Positions 1 through 10,420 of a DNA stretch of 64,000 nt are shown here, one piece after another (position 1 is the stretch's first letter; each line of letters starts with the position of its first letter). The notes under the pieces are model-generated. The model ran no database searches. It had not been told where the DNA came from and worked only from the letters and a program-made list of their open reading frames with translations. The DNA comes from Cyanobacteriota bacterium (GTDB lineage: Bacteria > Acidobacteriota > Vicinamibacteria > Vicinamibacterales > UBA2999). The stretch covers positions 196,842 to 260,841 of the forward strand of contig JAIEMQ010000006.1 of NCBI GenBank assembly GCA_019752015.1, read 5' to 3'. Position numbers and translations under genes: made by a program.

Positions 1-321
1 ATTGGTCACGCGCAGCACAGCCTCCTGTCCTTCGCGTAAGCGAACAAGCGGCCCAGGCACCGTACCGTTCATGGCAATCGCGCCACCAACGCGGCCATCC
101 ACTGGGAACGCCAGACTGTCGATCGACAGATCGATGACGTTGACACCGCTCTGTCCAAGAGGGATCGGTCGTGACTGAATCGCCGCGCCGGCGGCATCTG
201 CCCAGGCGTACGCGGGCGCCAGCCGGCCGAGGGCTGCCCACGCACCCAGCAGCGTGGCGTTCTGAAGCAACCTTCGCCGAGTGATGGAGCGTGTCTGAGT
301 GTCCACGAGCGGTCTCCGCAT
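1..321 (-). CDS. Copper-resistance multicopper oxidase, N-terminal part (runs off window edge)
   Basis: Reverse-strand translation MRRPLVDTQTRSITRRRLLQNATLLGAWAALGRLAPAYAWADA... has a TAT-like RR motif followed by NGTVPGPLVRLREGQEAVLRVTN, typical of cupredoxin domain 1. Confidence 0.75.
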   Translation of the reverse strand, partial: MRRPLVDTQTRSITRRRLLQNATLLGAWAALGRLAPAYAWADAAGAAIQSRPIPLGQSGVNVIDLSIDSLAFPVDGRVGGAIAMNGTVPGPLVRLREGQEAVLRVTN

Positions 322-335
322 CTTGACGAGGCAAG

Positions 336-1193
336 TCACTTCTTCGAAGCCGCCGTGCCGAGGAGCGCATTGCGCTGGTCCGGGGTCAGCACGTCGATGG
401 CTTCGCCAACCGCGCGAATGAACTCGATGCGCTGGCCCGTACGAGCCCGCTCGATCTCCCCGATCTTCGCTTCGATGCGTGCCGCATCCGTGCCGTCGCC
501 AGTCAGCGCCCAGAGCTCCTGTTCCGCCTGCTCGACGGCGCGGTCGGCATTCGTCCGCATCGAGAGCGCTCGCTCCTTGATGCCGCGCAGCGTGGATTGC
601 TGATCCGGCGTGAGCCCAATCGCCGGCTGATCCAGGAAGAAGTCCGTCGCCCCAATGTGATGGAGGTGCGACACGCCCGGCATGCCGGGCATGGTTGACA
701 ATGGCCGTGACGCTGTCGCGTCGGACGGCGGCGGAGCTGATGACGCCGGCGCTGCCGGTGCCATTTCTCGCATCATGCGCTCTGGCGCCATGCCCATCTC
801 GCCACGGTGCATGCCCATCATCGCCGGGCCGAAGCCGACACCTGCGGCAGACGACTGCTGTCCGCTTGGCGTCGCCGCTCCTGACGCAGGTTGGGCACTT
901 TGCGCGGGCACCACAAGCTTGTCGACGACGGCGGCGACACCATTTGTGGTTCGCGCCAGATCGACCGCCTTCGACTTGACGGCTCCGGAATCGACATTGC
1001 CCGCGAGAGTGACGACCTTGCTGGCGGTTGTTACGTCGATGCGCGAGGCCTTGGTGGTGTCATCCGTCGTGAGTCGATTCTTCACCTGCGCGGTGATGGC
1101 GGCGTCGGTCGGCGAACATCCGGCGATCGCCACCACCATCACGATGATTCCCGCCAGGATCCCGTGTGTTCTTGACATGACGGCGCCTCGCAA
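336..1193 (-). CDS. BON-domain lipoprotein with C-terminal Spy/CpxP-like domain
   Basis: Lipobox-like AIAGCSP; BON-like ITAQVKNRLTTDD...VVTLAGNVDS; C-terminus FFLDQPAIGLTPDQQSTL...RTGQRIEFIRAVGEAIDVLTPDQRNALLG. Confidence 0.65.
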   Translation of the reverse strand: MRGAVMSRTHGILAGIIVMVVAIAGCSPTDAAITAQVKNRLTTDDTTKASRIDVTTASKVVTLAGNVDSGAVKSKAVDLARTTNGVAAVVDKLVVPAQSAQPASGAATPSGQQSSAAGVGFGPAMMGMHRGEMGMAPERMMREMAPAAPASSAPPPSDATASRPLSTMPGMPGVSHLHHIGATDFFLDQPAIGLTPDQQSTLRGIKERALSMRTNADRAVEQAEQELWALTGDGTDAARIEAKIGEIERARTGQRIEFIRAVGEAIDVLTPDQRNALLGTAASKK

Positions 1194-1209
1194 TTGGCTT
1201 GGCAGTGAC

Positions 1210-2226
1210 CTACTTCTTGGGCATCGCCATGCCTGTGAGCGCGTTCTGCTGCTCTGGTGTCAGTTGCTTCGTTGCTTCACCAACAGCACGAATGAAGGCG
1301 ATCCGCTGCGCGGTCCGCAGCTGCTCGATCTCTTGCAGCTTTGCCTGCACCTTCGCGGCATCCGGGAGATCAGCCCCTGTGAGAGCCCAGAGTTCTTGCT
1401 CGCCTTGCTCGATGCGCCGTTCTGCATTGCTCCGCTCGAGCAGCGCGCGTTCTTTGATCCTGTTCAGCGCGGTCTGTTGTTCCGTGTTCAGGTTCAATTG
1501 CGGCTGATCGAGAAAGAAGCCCGTAGCGCCGATGTGGTACACGTGCGACGCGCCTGGCATACCCGGAAGCGACGAAACCGATTTCGGTGTGCGAGGACGC
1601 GCGGCGCTGCTGCCACCGCCCATGGCCATCCCGCCGCCCGCTGTGGCTCCGCCGCCAGTAGGCGAGGCGCCGCCCATGTTCATGCCGCCAGTCGCAGGCG
1701 CGCTGGGGGACGGGCTGCCCATTCCCATCTCGCCCTTCATCATTCCGTCTGGCATCTTCATGCCATCGGGCGGCATGCCCATCTCACCTTTGTCCATGTC
1801 CATCATCGGCATCGCGCCGGGCATTGGGTCCTTCTGGGCACCCATGCCGGGTTTCATGCCACCCATTTCACCAGCCGGCATCCCACCGGGCGGCATCGCG
1901 CCCATCTCGCCCATCATGCGGCGGCCCGGTGCCGGTGCCGGAGTGGAAGAAGCGCCAGCAGTAGGTGTCTGAGGGACCTGCTTCTGCTGATCTAGCGCCG
2001 ACTGCAGTTTGGCGACTTGCGCACGCAGCTCGGCGATCTGCTTTTGAAGATCCTGGTCCTGACCAGTTGCAGTCATCTGGCCGGCGGTCTGCGGATGTGA
2101 GTGCGGTGCCCCGGCGGGCATGGTTTGCGCCGTGCTCGCTCCCGGAAGCCACACGAGGCTGCCAGCGGCAATCATCGCGGCGACCTTGGGGCTTACCGCG
2201 CTCAGGTATGAAGTGAAGGGTCTCAT
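1210..2226 (-). CDS. Secreted Met/Gly/Pro-rich Spy-like protein
   Basis: Signal peptide, coiled segment, Met-rich repeats (GMKPGMGAQKDPMPGAMPMMDMDKGEMGMP), C-terminus homologous to the 336-1193 product. Start moved to MRPFTSY. Confidence 0.65.
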   Translation of the reverse strand: MRPFTSYLSAVSPKVAAMIAAGSLVWLPGASTAQTMPAGAPHSHPQTAGQMTATGQDQDLQKQIAELRAQVAKLQSALDQQKQVPQTPTAGASSTPAPAPGRRMMGEMGAMPPGGMPAGEMGGMKPGMGAQKDPMPGAMPMMDMDKGEMGMPPDGMKMPDGMMKGEMGMGSPSPSAPATGGMNMGGASPTGGGATAGGGMAMGGGSSAARPRTPKSVSSLPGMPGASHVYHIGATGFFLDQPQLNLNTEQQTALNRIKERALLERSNAERRIEQGEQELWALTGADLPDAAKVQAKLQEIEQLRTAQRIAFIRAVGEATKQLTPEQQNALTGMAMPKK

Positions 2227-2559
2227 GATTATCTTCCTCTCTGGCCTCTCATGCTGGCGTAACTCCTTCGGACGCAACTGCGGCCGCATTGACGGCTCAG
2301 ATCCTGTTGAGGCCAGCTAAAGACGCAGACAGCAACCGACATGCCATTGAACGGCAGGTGGCAATCGCTCGCGAGCTCTCCATCGGGCCGCCGATGGTGG
2401 CTGTTTTCAGACAGGCGGCCCACGACGGTGAGCCAAATGACACACAGCGTTCGATTGGGCGGGGCCGAGGCCTCAAGATCCGGCGTCTGACGACCGGCTC
2501 CGGACCTGCGCTCCACCGGCATTGCTCTTGCCTATGCAAGTTACAGAGGCATCAAGGGA

Positions 2560-4749
2560 TTGGATGCCCCCGAGCGCGAGCAGGAGTTGAGGCACATGGC
2601 AGGACTCGACACAGGGACACCCGCACCGGCTGCGAGCCAGTGGGTCTGTCCAATGCACCCGGAGATCGTTCGCGATCAGCCCGGTGCTTGTCCGATCTGC
2701 GGGATGGCTTTGGAGCCGAGAGCGGGAGGGGCGGAGGACGAAGAGAACGCCGAGTTGCGCGACATGTCCCGGCGTTTCTGGATCGCGGCCGCGCTCACCC
2801 TTCCACTCGTCGCGCTGGCGGTGGGCGACATGCTGGCGAGTGATCCCTTCTCGAGCTTCGTGTCAAAGCGCGCCCGCACGATCGTCGACCTGACGCTGGC
2901 GAGCGTGGTCTGCATATGGGCCGCGTGGCCATTCTACGTGCGCGCCGTGTTGTCCGTGACGAATCGCAGTTTGAACATGTTCACGCTGATTGGCCTCGGT
3001 GTTTCGGTGGCCTACGTGTATAGCGTCATCGCGACACTTTTCCCAAATCTCTTTCCGGTCAGCTTCCGTGATGACGGGGGCGAGGTCGCCGTCTACTTCG
3101 AAGCGGCCGCGGTGATCGTGACGCTCATTCTGCTCGGACAGGTCCTCGAACTGCGCGCGCGCAGCAGCACCAGTGCCGCGATCAGAAAACTCCTCGGGAT
3201 GGCCGCGAAATCCGCTCGACGCGTGAAGGAGGATGGCGGCGATGAGGACGTGGCACTCGAGGCCGTCCAGGTCGGTGATCGCCTCCGAGTGCGGCCCGGT
3301 GAAAAGGTGCCGGTCGACGGTGCTGTCCTTGAAGGCGTCAGCGCGATCGACGAGTCGATGGTGACCGGCGAACCCATACCCGTTCAGAAGGGACCTGGTG
3401 ACCGTGTCGTCGGCGCGACCATCAACGGAACCGGATCGCTGATCATGCGCGCCGAAAAAGTCGGCGCAGACACCCTGCTATCGCGGATTGTGGCGATGGT
3501 AGCCGAAGCACAGCGCAGCCGCGCGCCGATCCAGAAGCTCGCCGACGTCATTTCCGGTTACTTCGTGCCGATCGTTGTCGTGATTGCGATCGTCACGTTT
3601 GTGGTTTGGGCCACTCTTGGCCCGCAGCCGCGCATGGCGTACGCCATCGTCAATGCTGTCGCGGTGCTGATCATCGCGTGTCCCTGTGCGCTGGGACTGG
3701 CGACGCCGATGTCCATCATGGTGGCGACCGGCAAGGGGGCCACGATGGGCGTGCTGTTCCGCAACGCCGAAGCGATCGAAGTCTTGCGGAAAGTCGACAC
3801 ACTCGTCGTCGATAAGACCGGCACGCTCACGGAAGGCAAGCCGCGGCTCGTCACGACTGTTCCGGCTCCAGGCTTCGATGAACCTGTACTCCTGCGGATG
3901 GCGGCGAGCATTGAACGGGCAAGTGAGCATCCGCTCGCCGGCGCGATCGTGAAGGGTGCCGAAGAACGTGGCGCGAAGCCGGCCGAGGCCACCGAGTTCC
4001 GCGGTGTCACCGGCAAGGGTGTCACCGGAATTGTGGAGCGTCAGTCCGTCGCGCTTGGCAACCGCGCGCTCATGGCCGACCTCGGCGTCGACCTCGGAGA
4101 TCTTCGCGAGACCGCGGAGAAGCTGCGGGCGGAGGGACAGACAGTGATGTTTGTCTCCGTCGAAAGGAAAATGGCCGGCCTCCTCGGCGTTGCCGATCCG
4201 GTGAAGGAGAGTACACCGGAAGCGATTCAATCCCTCCACCGCGAAGGGATCCGCATCGTCATGCTGACGGGCGACAGCCGGACCACGGCACAGGCTGTCG
4301 CGCGCACGCTCGGCATCGACGACATGATTGCCGAAGTCCTGCCCGATCAGAAGGTCGACGTGATCAAGCGACTCCAGTCGGAAGGGCGCTTCGTCGCCAT
4401 GGCGGGCGACGGCATCAACGACGCGCCCGCGCTGGCGCAGGCGCACGTCGGCATTGCGATGGGCACGGGCACCGACGTCGCGATGGAGAGCGCTTCGGTC
4501 ACACTCGTCAAGGGCGATCTGCGGGGCATTGTGCGTGCGCGGCGGCTGAGCCGCCACACGATGACCAATATCAAGCAGAACCTCTTCTTTGCTTTTGCCT
4601 ATAACGCGGCCGGCGTGCCCATCGCAGCGGGAGTGCTTTACCCGGCTCTCGGCATCCTGCTGTCTCCGATTGTCGCCGCTGCCGCCATGAGTTTGAGTTC
4701 CGTCTCCGTCGTGGGGAATGCCCTGCGGCTGCGGCGGACCAATGTCTGA
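2560..4749 (+). CDS. copA: Copper-translocating P-type ATPase with N-terminal heavy-metal-binding YHS-like motif
   Basis: [66 protein letters not shown]. Confidence 0.93.
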   Translation: MDAPEREQELRHMAGLDTGTPAPAASQWVCPMHPEIVRDQPGACPICGMALEPRAGGAEDEENAELRDMSRRFWIAAALTLPLVALAVGDMLASDPFSSFVSKRARTIVDLTLASVVCIWAAWPFYVRAVLSVTNRSLNMFTLIGLGVSVAYVYSVIATLFPNLFPVSFRDDGGEVAVYFEAAAVIVTLILLGQVLELRARSSTSAAIRKLLGMAAKSARRVKEDGGDEDVALEAVQVGDRLRVRPGEKVPVDGAVLEGVSAIDESMVTGEPIPVQKGPGDRVVGATINGTGSLIMRAEKVGADTLLSRIVAMVAEAQRSRAPIQKLADVISGYFVPIVVVIAIVTFVVWATLGPQPRMAYAIVNAVAVLIIACPCALGLATPMSIMVATGKGATMGVLFRNAEAIEVLRKVDTLVVDKTGTLTEGKPRLVTTVPAPGFDEPVLLRMAASIERASEHPLAGAIVKGAEERGAKPAEATEFRGVTGKGVTGIVERQSVALGNRALMADLGVDLGDLRETAEKLRAEGQTVMFVSVERKMAGLLGVADPVKESTPEAIQSLHREGIRIVMLTGDSRTTAQAVARTLGIDDMIAEVLPDQKVDVIKRLQSEGRFVAMAGDGINDAPALAQAHVGIAMGTGTDVAMESASVTLVKGDLRGIVRARRLSRHTMTNIKQNLFFAFAYNAAGVPIAAGVLYPALGILLSPIVAAAAMSLSSVSVVGNALRLRRTNV

Positions 4750-4760
4750 GGAGGCCCATC

Positions 4761-5021
4761 GTGTTGAACGTCAAAGCATGGACGATGTCCCTCGGTTGCT
4801 GGATGGTGGCCACGTTCACGATCTGCGTGCTTGGGGGCGTGGTCGCACCGGGCCTGCCAATTCCGCATCGCACGTTGGAATTGTTATTGCCAGGCTTCAC
4901 GTGGATCTCACTGGGCTCGTTCGCGCTGGGCGTTGTTGAAGTTTTTCTTTACGGCGTGTACGCAGGGTGGCTATTCGCGTCGCTCCACAACTTCTTCGCG
5001 CGTCGCTGGACACCCAATTAG
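4761..5021 (+). CDS. DUF5676-like small membrane protein
   Basis: 86 aa, two TM helices, immediately downstream of the Cu ATPase. Confidence 0.55.
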   Translation: MLNVKAWTMSLGCWMVATFTICVLGGVVAPGLPIPHRTLELLLPGFTWISLGSFALGVVEVFLYGVYAGWLFASLHNFFARRWTPN

Positions 5022-5029
5022 GAGGACCT

Positions 5030-5296
5030 GTGCAGACCGTCACCAACCCGATCCGGCAAGGTGAGCCCTTTCGAATGCCCGTGTGGCTGGGGCTCTGTTT
5101 CTTCCTGGCCATTGCGGCGTTCTTTCTCTGGGAGGAGCACCGAGCGCACATCCTTGGGGCGCTGCCGTACGCGCTGCTACTGCTGTGCCCGATCATCCAC
5201 CTGTTCATGCACCGGGGGCATGGCGGCCATGGCGGCGGAGGCTCAGGCCAAGGGGGCCACGATCATGACCACCGCTCCAGAGGAGCCGTGTCATGA
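5030..5296 (+). CDS. DUF2933-like small membrane protein with His/Gly tail
   Basis: GTG start after GGAGG; MPVWLGLCFFLAIAAFFLWEEHRAHILGALPYALLLLCPIIHLFMHRGHGGHGG. Confidence 0.6.
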   Translation: MQTVTNPIRQGEPFRMPVWLGLCFFLAIAAFFLWEEHRAHILGALPYALLLLCPIIHLFMHRGHGGHGGGGSGQGGHDHDHRSRGAVS

Positions 5297-5967
5297 ACCA
5301 CGACATCCCGGCATACGGTCTCTGGTCGCTTGTGGTCATCAACTCCGCGATCTTCATCATGTTCGCCTTCAGCTTTTTCAAGCCGAAGACGACCCGTGAC
5401 TGGCGGACCTTCGGCACGTTCTCCGCCTTCATCGTCGCGCTGTTTGTCGAGATGTACGGCTTCCCGCTGACCATCTATCTCCTGTCCGGATGGCTCACTC
5501 GACGATTCCCCGGTGTCGATCCCCTCGGCCATGACTTCGGCCACCTTTGGTACACATTGCTCGGCTTCGAGGGCGATCCACACTTCAATCGCATTCACAT
5601 CGCCAGCAACGTTGTGATCTTCGGTGGGTTCATCCTGCTCTCTGGCGCCTGGAGAATCCTCTTCGAGGCGCAACGCGAGGGCAAACTCGCAACGACGGGG
5701 CCTTACTCGTATGTCCGCCACCCGCAGTACGTCGCCTTCATCGCGATCATGTTCGGGTTCCTGCTGCAGTGGCCGACACTGGTAACGCTCGTCATGTTTC
5801 CCATACTCGTAACGGTGTACGTCAGGCTCGCGCGCCGCGAGGAGCGCGAGACGCGGGCGCAGTTCGGTGACACCTGGGATCGCTATGCCGCGCAGACGCC
5901 GGCGTTTCTACCGCGATGGCGGCGTGACAGTGGCGTCTCCGGACAAAAGGGGAAGGCTCATGCCTGA
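5293..5967 (+). CDS. Isoprenylcysteine carboxyl methyltransferase-like membrane protein
   Basis: GPYSYVRHPQYVAFIAIMFGF...REERETRAQFGDTWDRYAAQTPAFLPRW motif typical of ICMT/PEMT family. Confidence 0.75.
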   Translation: MNHDIPAYGLWSLVVINSAIFIMFAFSFFKPKTTRDWRTFGTFSAFIVALFVEMYGFPLTIYLLSGWLTRRFPGVDPLGHDFGHLWYTLLGFEGDPHFNRIHIASNVVIFGGFILLSGAWRILFEAQREGKLATTGPYSYVRHPQYVAFIAIMFGFLLQWPTLVTLVMFPILVTVYVRLARREERETRAQFGDTWDRYAAQTPAFLPRWRRDSGVSGQKGKAHA

Positions 5968-6484
5968 AGCTCCCCGAGCCTTTCCTCATCACCACGAAGA
6001 CAGTGCGTTTGTCGACGCGTCGGCCGACAGCGTATTCGCTCACGTAGACGACCACTCTCGCCTGTCGTCCCACATGAGCCAGTCCTCCTGGATGATGGGC
6101 GGAGGTCGGATGGAGCTTGAACTTGACGAGAGCCGTGGGCGCCGCGTTGGGTCACGGATTCGCGTGGCCGGCCGGGTCTTTGGCGTGCGGCTCTCGCTCG
6201 AGGAGATCGTCATCGAACGGACTCCACCGCACCGCAAAGTCTGGGAAACAACTGTTTCCACCCAGGCTGTTGGTCATGGGCCATTACCGAATGGGTTTCG
6301 AAATCACTGCCGAGGGTAGTGGTTCGCATCTCCGGGTTTTCATCGACTACGCGCCGCCCGACGCACCGTCCACGCGTTGGCTCGATACCGATTTGGGGGC
6401 TATTACGCGAGGTGGTGCACTCAGCGCATGGTCGGCGACGCGGCGAAGCATTTTGCACCGACGGTGAGACCGGAGGAACGATGA
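5960..6484 (+). pseudogene. SRPBCC-family protein, disrupted by two frameshifts
   Basis: DSAFVDASADSVFAHVDDHSRLSSHM continues in a second frame (PPRLLVMGHYRMGFEITAEGSGSHLRVFIDYAPPD) and a third (GYYARWCTQRMVGDAAKHFAPTVRPEER). Confidence 0.6.
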
Positions 6485-7131
6485 GCGCCTGCGAATGCAG
6501 CGAAGTTCATGAGCGGCGACGGGTCGTGCTGACCGGCGGTCCGGGCGCGGGCAAGACGGCGTTGCTCGAACTGATCCGCCAGTCATTCTGTTCGCACGTG
6601 AAGGTCCTTCCGGAGGCGGCCGGCGTGGTGTTCGGGGGCGGCTTCCCGCGCGAGGACAATCCGCAATGTCGAAAGGCCGCGCAACGAGCGATCTTCCACG
6701 TCCAACACGAGTTGGAGGTGATCGGAGACAGCCACAATCCAGCGATTGTGTTGTGCGACCGCGGCACGCTGGACGGGCTCGCCTACTGGCCGGGGCCGGC
6801 AGAGGAGTTCTGGTCGTCCATGGGAACAACCCTCGACACTGAGCTCCGCCGCTACGATGCCGTCATTCACCTGCGGACGCCGGCGCACGCGGACGGCTAC
6901 AACCATCAGAATCCTCTTCGCACTGAGTCCGCAAGCCTCGCCGCCGAAATCGACGCGTGCGTCGCGCGCGCTTGGGATGCGCACCCCAAACGGCTCTATG
7001 TCGAGTCGTCCGCCGACTTCCTCGACAAGGCCGCATACGCTCTCGAGATCTTGCGCGGCGAGATGCCCGAATGTTGCAAGCGCCACGTCGTCCCGGCGCT
7101 TCACGACCGTGAAAGCAGGATCGCGAGATGA
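6481..7131 (+). CDS. AAA_28-like P-loop ATPase
   Basis: VVLTGGPGAGKTALLELI Walker A; VLCDRGTLDGLAYWPG. Confidence 0.7.
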   Translation: MSACECSEVHERRRVVLTGGPGAGKTALLELIRQSFCSHVKVLPEAAGVVFGGGFPREDNPQCRKAAQRAIFHVQHELEVIGDSHNPAIVLCDRGTLDGLAYWPGPAEEFWSSMGTTLDTELRRYDAVIHLRTPAHADGYNHQNPLRTESASLAAEIDACVARAWDAHPKRLYVESSADFLDKAAYALEILRGEMPECCKRHVVPALHDRESRIAR

Positions 7132-7232
7132 GACAGGTGGGGAATAGTCCGCTTCGGTTGGGACATTCCGCGCAGGCGCGGCGAATCTCGCGATCGCACT
7201 GGGCATCTGGTGCCTGGGACACGCCGGCTTAC

Positions 7233-7248
7233 TGGCTCACAGCTTGCA
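7233..7248 (+). promoter_or_regulatory. Candidate sigma54 promoter TGGCTCACAGCTTGCA upstream of hydrogenase operon
   Basis: Matches TGGCAC-R-N4-TTGCW with correct GG/GC spacing; GGGGAATAGTCCGC at 7139-7152 upstream. Confidence 0.5.
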
Positions 7249-7303
7249 AAGCAGCACGCGCACGGCAGCGCGATCGGCAACCAGCAAGGACGGGAGACCT
7301 TCG

Positions 7304-7459
7304 ATGAGACGGCACCACGAAGAGCTCGCGGCGGCACCGGCACTCGTCACGGCGGTCACGGCCCTCATTCCCATCGGCGTCGCGGTCTGGATCCGCGTCA
7401 AGGAATGGCGCGGTCAGCACGACGGTCCCACACCTCGAAAGCGAGGGGAATCCACATGA
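7304..7459 (+). CDS. Small hypothetical protein preceding hyaA
   Basis: MRRHHEELAAAPALVTAVTALIPIGVAVWIRVKEWRG; single TM; translationally close to hyaA. Confidence 0.35.
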   Translation: MRRHHEELAAAPALVTAVTALIPIGVAVWIRVKEWRGQHDGPTPRKRGEST

Positions 7460-8566
7460 GTGATCACAATCGTTGGTTGGCGGAGGAACTCGCCCGCGCC
7501 GGGGTGTCCCGACGCGAGTTCATGGGCTTCTGCGCCGCCATGGCGTCGGCGCTCGCCCTGCCGAATGCAGCAGCCGCCTAGATCGCGCGGGCCATCAGCC
7601 GCACGGAGAAGCCGGTACTCGTCTGGCTCGAGTTTCAGGACTGCGCCGGTAACACCGAGTCGTTCTGCGCGCGAGTCGACCCACCGCGGCGGACGTGATT
7701 CTCGACACGCTGTCGCTCGACTATCACGAGACCATCATGGCCGCAGCCGGCCACCAGGCTGAAGCGGCGCGCGATCGCGTCGTCAAGGAACGCGCGGGCG
7801 CGTACATCGCCGTCGTCGAAGGATCGATCCCGACCGGGGCCAATGGCGCCTATTGCACGATCGGCGGGCGATCGACATCGCGCGTGAAGTATGTGGCAGC
7901 GCGTCGGCGACGATCGCGATCGGCACCTGCGCGGCGTTTGGCGGCATTCCGGCTGCCGGGCCCAATCCCACCGGCGCCCTGGGCGTCTCGGACGCCGTCC
8001 CCGGCGTGAAGAACCTGATCAACCTGTCGGCATGCCCGGCCAACGTCGAGAACCTCACTGCGTTGCTCGTGCATTACCTGACCTTCAAGCGATGGCCTGC
8101 CCTCGACCAATACCGGCGGCCGCTCTTCGCCTACGGGAAGTCCATTCACGACGGCTGCGAGCGCCGCGCGCACTACGACGCTGGTCAGTACGTCGAAGAG
8201 TGGGGCGACGCGGGCCATCGGGAGGGCTACTGCCTTTACAAGATGGGATGCAAAGGCCCCGTGACGTTCCAGAACTGCCCGCACATCAAATGGAACGGCG
8301 GCACCAACTGGCCGATCGGCTGCGGCCATCCGTGCATCGGGTGCTCGGAGCCGAACTTCTGGGACACGATGACGCCGTTTTACCGTCACCTGCCTGGTGC
8401 GCCCGGCTTCGGGGCCGCCTCCGACCTCGACAAGATCGGCGCGATGGCGGTCGCCGGCGTCGGCGCCGCGTTTGCCGCGCACGGCCTGATTCAGATCGCC
8501 AAGCGCGTTGGCGAGAACCGCTACGCGCCGGTGACGCCACCGGCGAAGGAAGAAGGTGACCGATGA
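7456..8566 (+). pseudogene. hyaA: [NiFe] hydrogenase small subunit, disrupted by one in-frame stop and two frameshifts
   Basis: TAT-like SRREFMGFCAAMASALALPNAAAA then TAG, then [28 protein letters not shown], frame change, [20 protein letters not shown]..., frame change, [29 protein letters not shown]...GHPCIGCSEPNFWD. Confidence 0.85.
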
Positions 8567-10268
8567 GCCGCGTGATTGTCGATCCGGTGACACGCATCGA
8601 AGGGCACCTGCGCATCGAAGCAGAGGTTGACGGCGGCGCGGTACGCGACGCGTGGTCGTCGTCCACGATGTTCCGCGGTATCGAGCTGATCCTGAAAGGC
8701 CGCGATCCGCGCGATGCCTGGGCCCTCACCCAGCGCATTTGCGGCGTCTGCACCACCGTGCATGCCATCGCTTCGATCCGCGCGGTCGAGAACGCGATCG
8801 GCGCCGCGCCGCCCCCTAACGTCCGGCTGTTGCGAAACCTGATCATCGCCGCGCAGTGCGTGCAGGATCATGTCGTCCATTTCTATCACCTGCACGCGCT
8901 CGACTGGGTCGACATCGTGTCGGCGCTGTCGGCGGATCCGGCGAAGACGTCGGCGCTCGCGCAGTCGATTTCAGACTGGCCGCTGTCGAGCCCGACGTAT
9001 TTCACAGGCGTTCGCGACCGCATCAAGGCATTCGTCGAGCGTGGGCAGCTTGGACCCTTGGCGAACGCCTACTGGGGACATCCGGCGTATCGCCTGCCGG
9101 CAGAAGCGAACCTGATGGCAGTCGCGCACTATCTCGAGGCGCTCGACTGGCAGCGCGAATTTATCAAGATGCACGCCGTGCTCGGCGGCAAGAATCCGCA
9201 CCTCCAGAGCTTCCTCGTCGGCGGCATGTCGACGCCGATCGATCCCAACAGCCAGTCGGCGATCAACGCCGGCACGATCGCGGAGCTGAAGCAGCTCGTG
9301 GCGAAGGCGCGCGACTTCGTGGTCCGCGTGTATATCCCCGATCTGCTCGCGGTCGCCGCGGCCTACAAGGATTGGGCCGGCCATGGCAAGGGCGTCGGCA
9401 ACTATCTCGCCTACGGCGAGTATCCGGACGATGACACGACGGCGCCGGCGTTGTTCCTGAAGGGTGGCGTTATTCGCGGACGCGACTTGTCGAAGATCGC
9501 GCCGTTCGATCCTGGCAAGGTCACCGAGTACGTCGCCCACTCCTGGTACGACTACCAGCAGGGTGATGCGGTGGCACTGCATCCATCGAAGGGCGAGACG
9601 TTGCCCAACTACACCGGACCCGCGCCGCCGTACGAGCGGCTCGACACCGACAAGAAGCATTCGTGGCTCAAGTCGCCGCGTTACGACGACGAGCCGATGG
9701 AAGTCGGACCGCTGGCACGAATGCTCGTCCGTATGTCTCCGGCCATCCGCGCGTCAGGACCCTCGTGGACGGCGTGCTGAAGGCCCTCAATGTCGGTCCC
9801 GAAGCGTTGTTCTCAACGCTCGGTCGCGTCGGCGCCCGTGGAATCGAAACGCAATTGCTCGCGGAGAAGATGGATGAATGGGTCGACGCGCTCGCTGCGA
9901 ACATGGGCGCCGGCGATCTCCGGATCCACGACAACAGCAAGTGGGATCCGTCGTCTTGGCCCGCTGACGCGATGGGCGCCGGGTTCCACGAGGCGCCGCG
10001 CGGCGCGCTGGCGCACTGGGTGCACATCGAGAACGGACTGATCTCGAACTACCAGTGCGTGGTGCCGAGCACCTGGAACGCCGGACCGCGTGACGCGAAA
10101 GGCCAGCGCGGTCCGTACGAGGAGGCGCTGCTTGGAACCCCGGTAGCCGATCCCGAACGGCCGATCGAGATCCTCCGCACCGTGCATAGTTTCGATCCGT
10201 GCATGGCCTGCGGGGTCCATGTTGTCGACGGCACGCGCCGGATCCTGTCGAGCGTGAGGGTCGCATGA
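8563..10268 (+). pseudogene. hyaB: [NiFe] hydrogenase large subunit with one frameshift near 9720
   Basis: L1 motif RICGVCT and C-terminal DPCMACGVHV present, but in two different frames (ORFs 8563-9780 and 9663-10268). Confidence 0.88.
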
Positions 10269-10420
10269 AGGACGATCCCTGAGCTCGCGTACAGGTGTAC
10301 GTATGGCAGGTTCCGGTGCGTGTCACGCACTGGCTGATCGCGCTGTCGATCGGAGTGCTCACGATCACGGGCTTCTACATCGGCCGGCCGTTCGTGACGG
10401 TGCCCGGGCCGGCCGCGCTT
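10265..10420 (+). pseudogene. hyaC: Hydrogenase b-type cytochrome subunit, N-terminal fragment
   Basis: MKDDP*ARVQVYVWQVPVRVTHWLIALSIGVLTITGFYIGRPFVTVPGPA, then abrupt switch to HypF sequence. Confidence 0.65.

Noticed and set aside
682-1995. 437-aa plus-strand ORF opposite the Spy-like genes
   Set aside because: Low-complexity Arg/His/Ala-rich shadow ORF antisense to well-supported coding sequence.
3478-4557. 359-aa minus-strand ORF inside the Cu ATPase
   Set aside because: Antisense shadow typical of GC-rich DNA; the plus frame has all P-type ATPase motifs.
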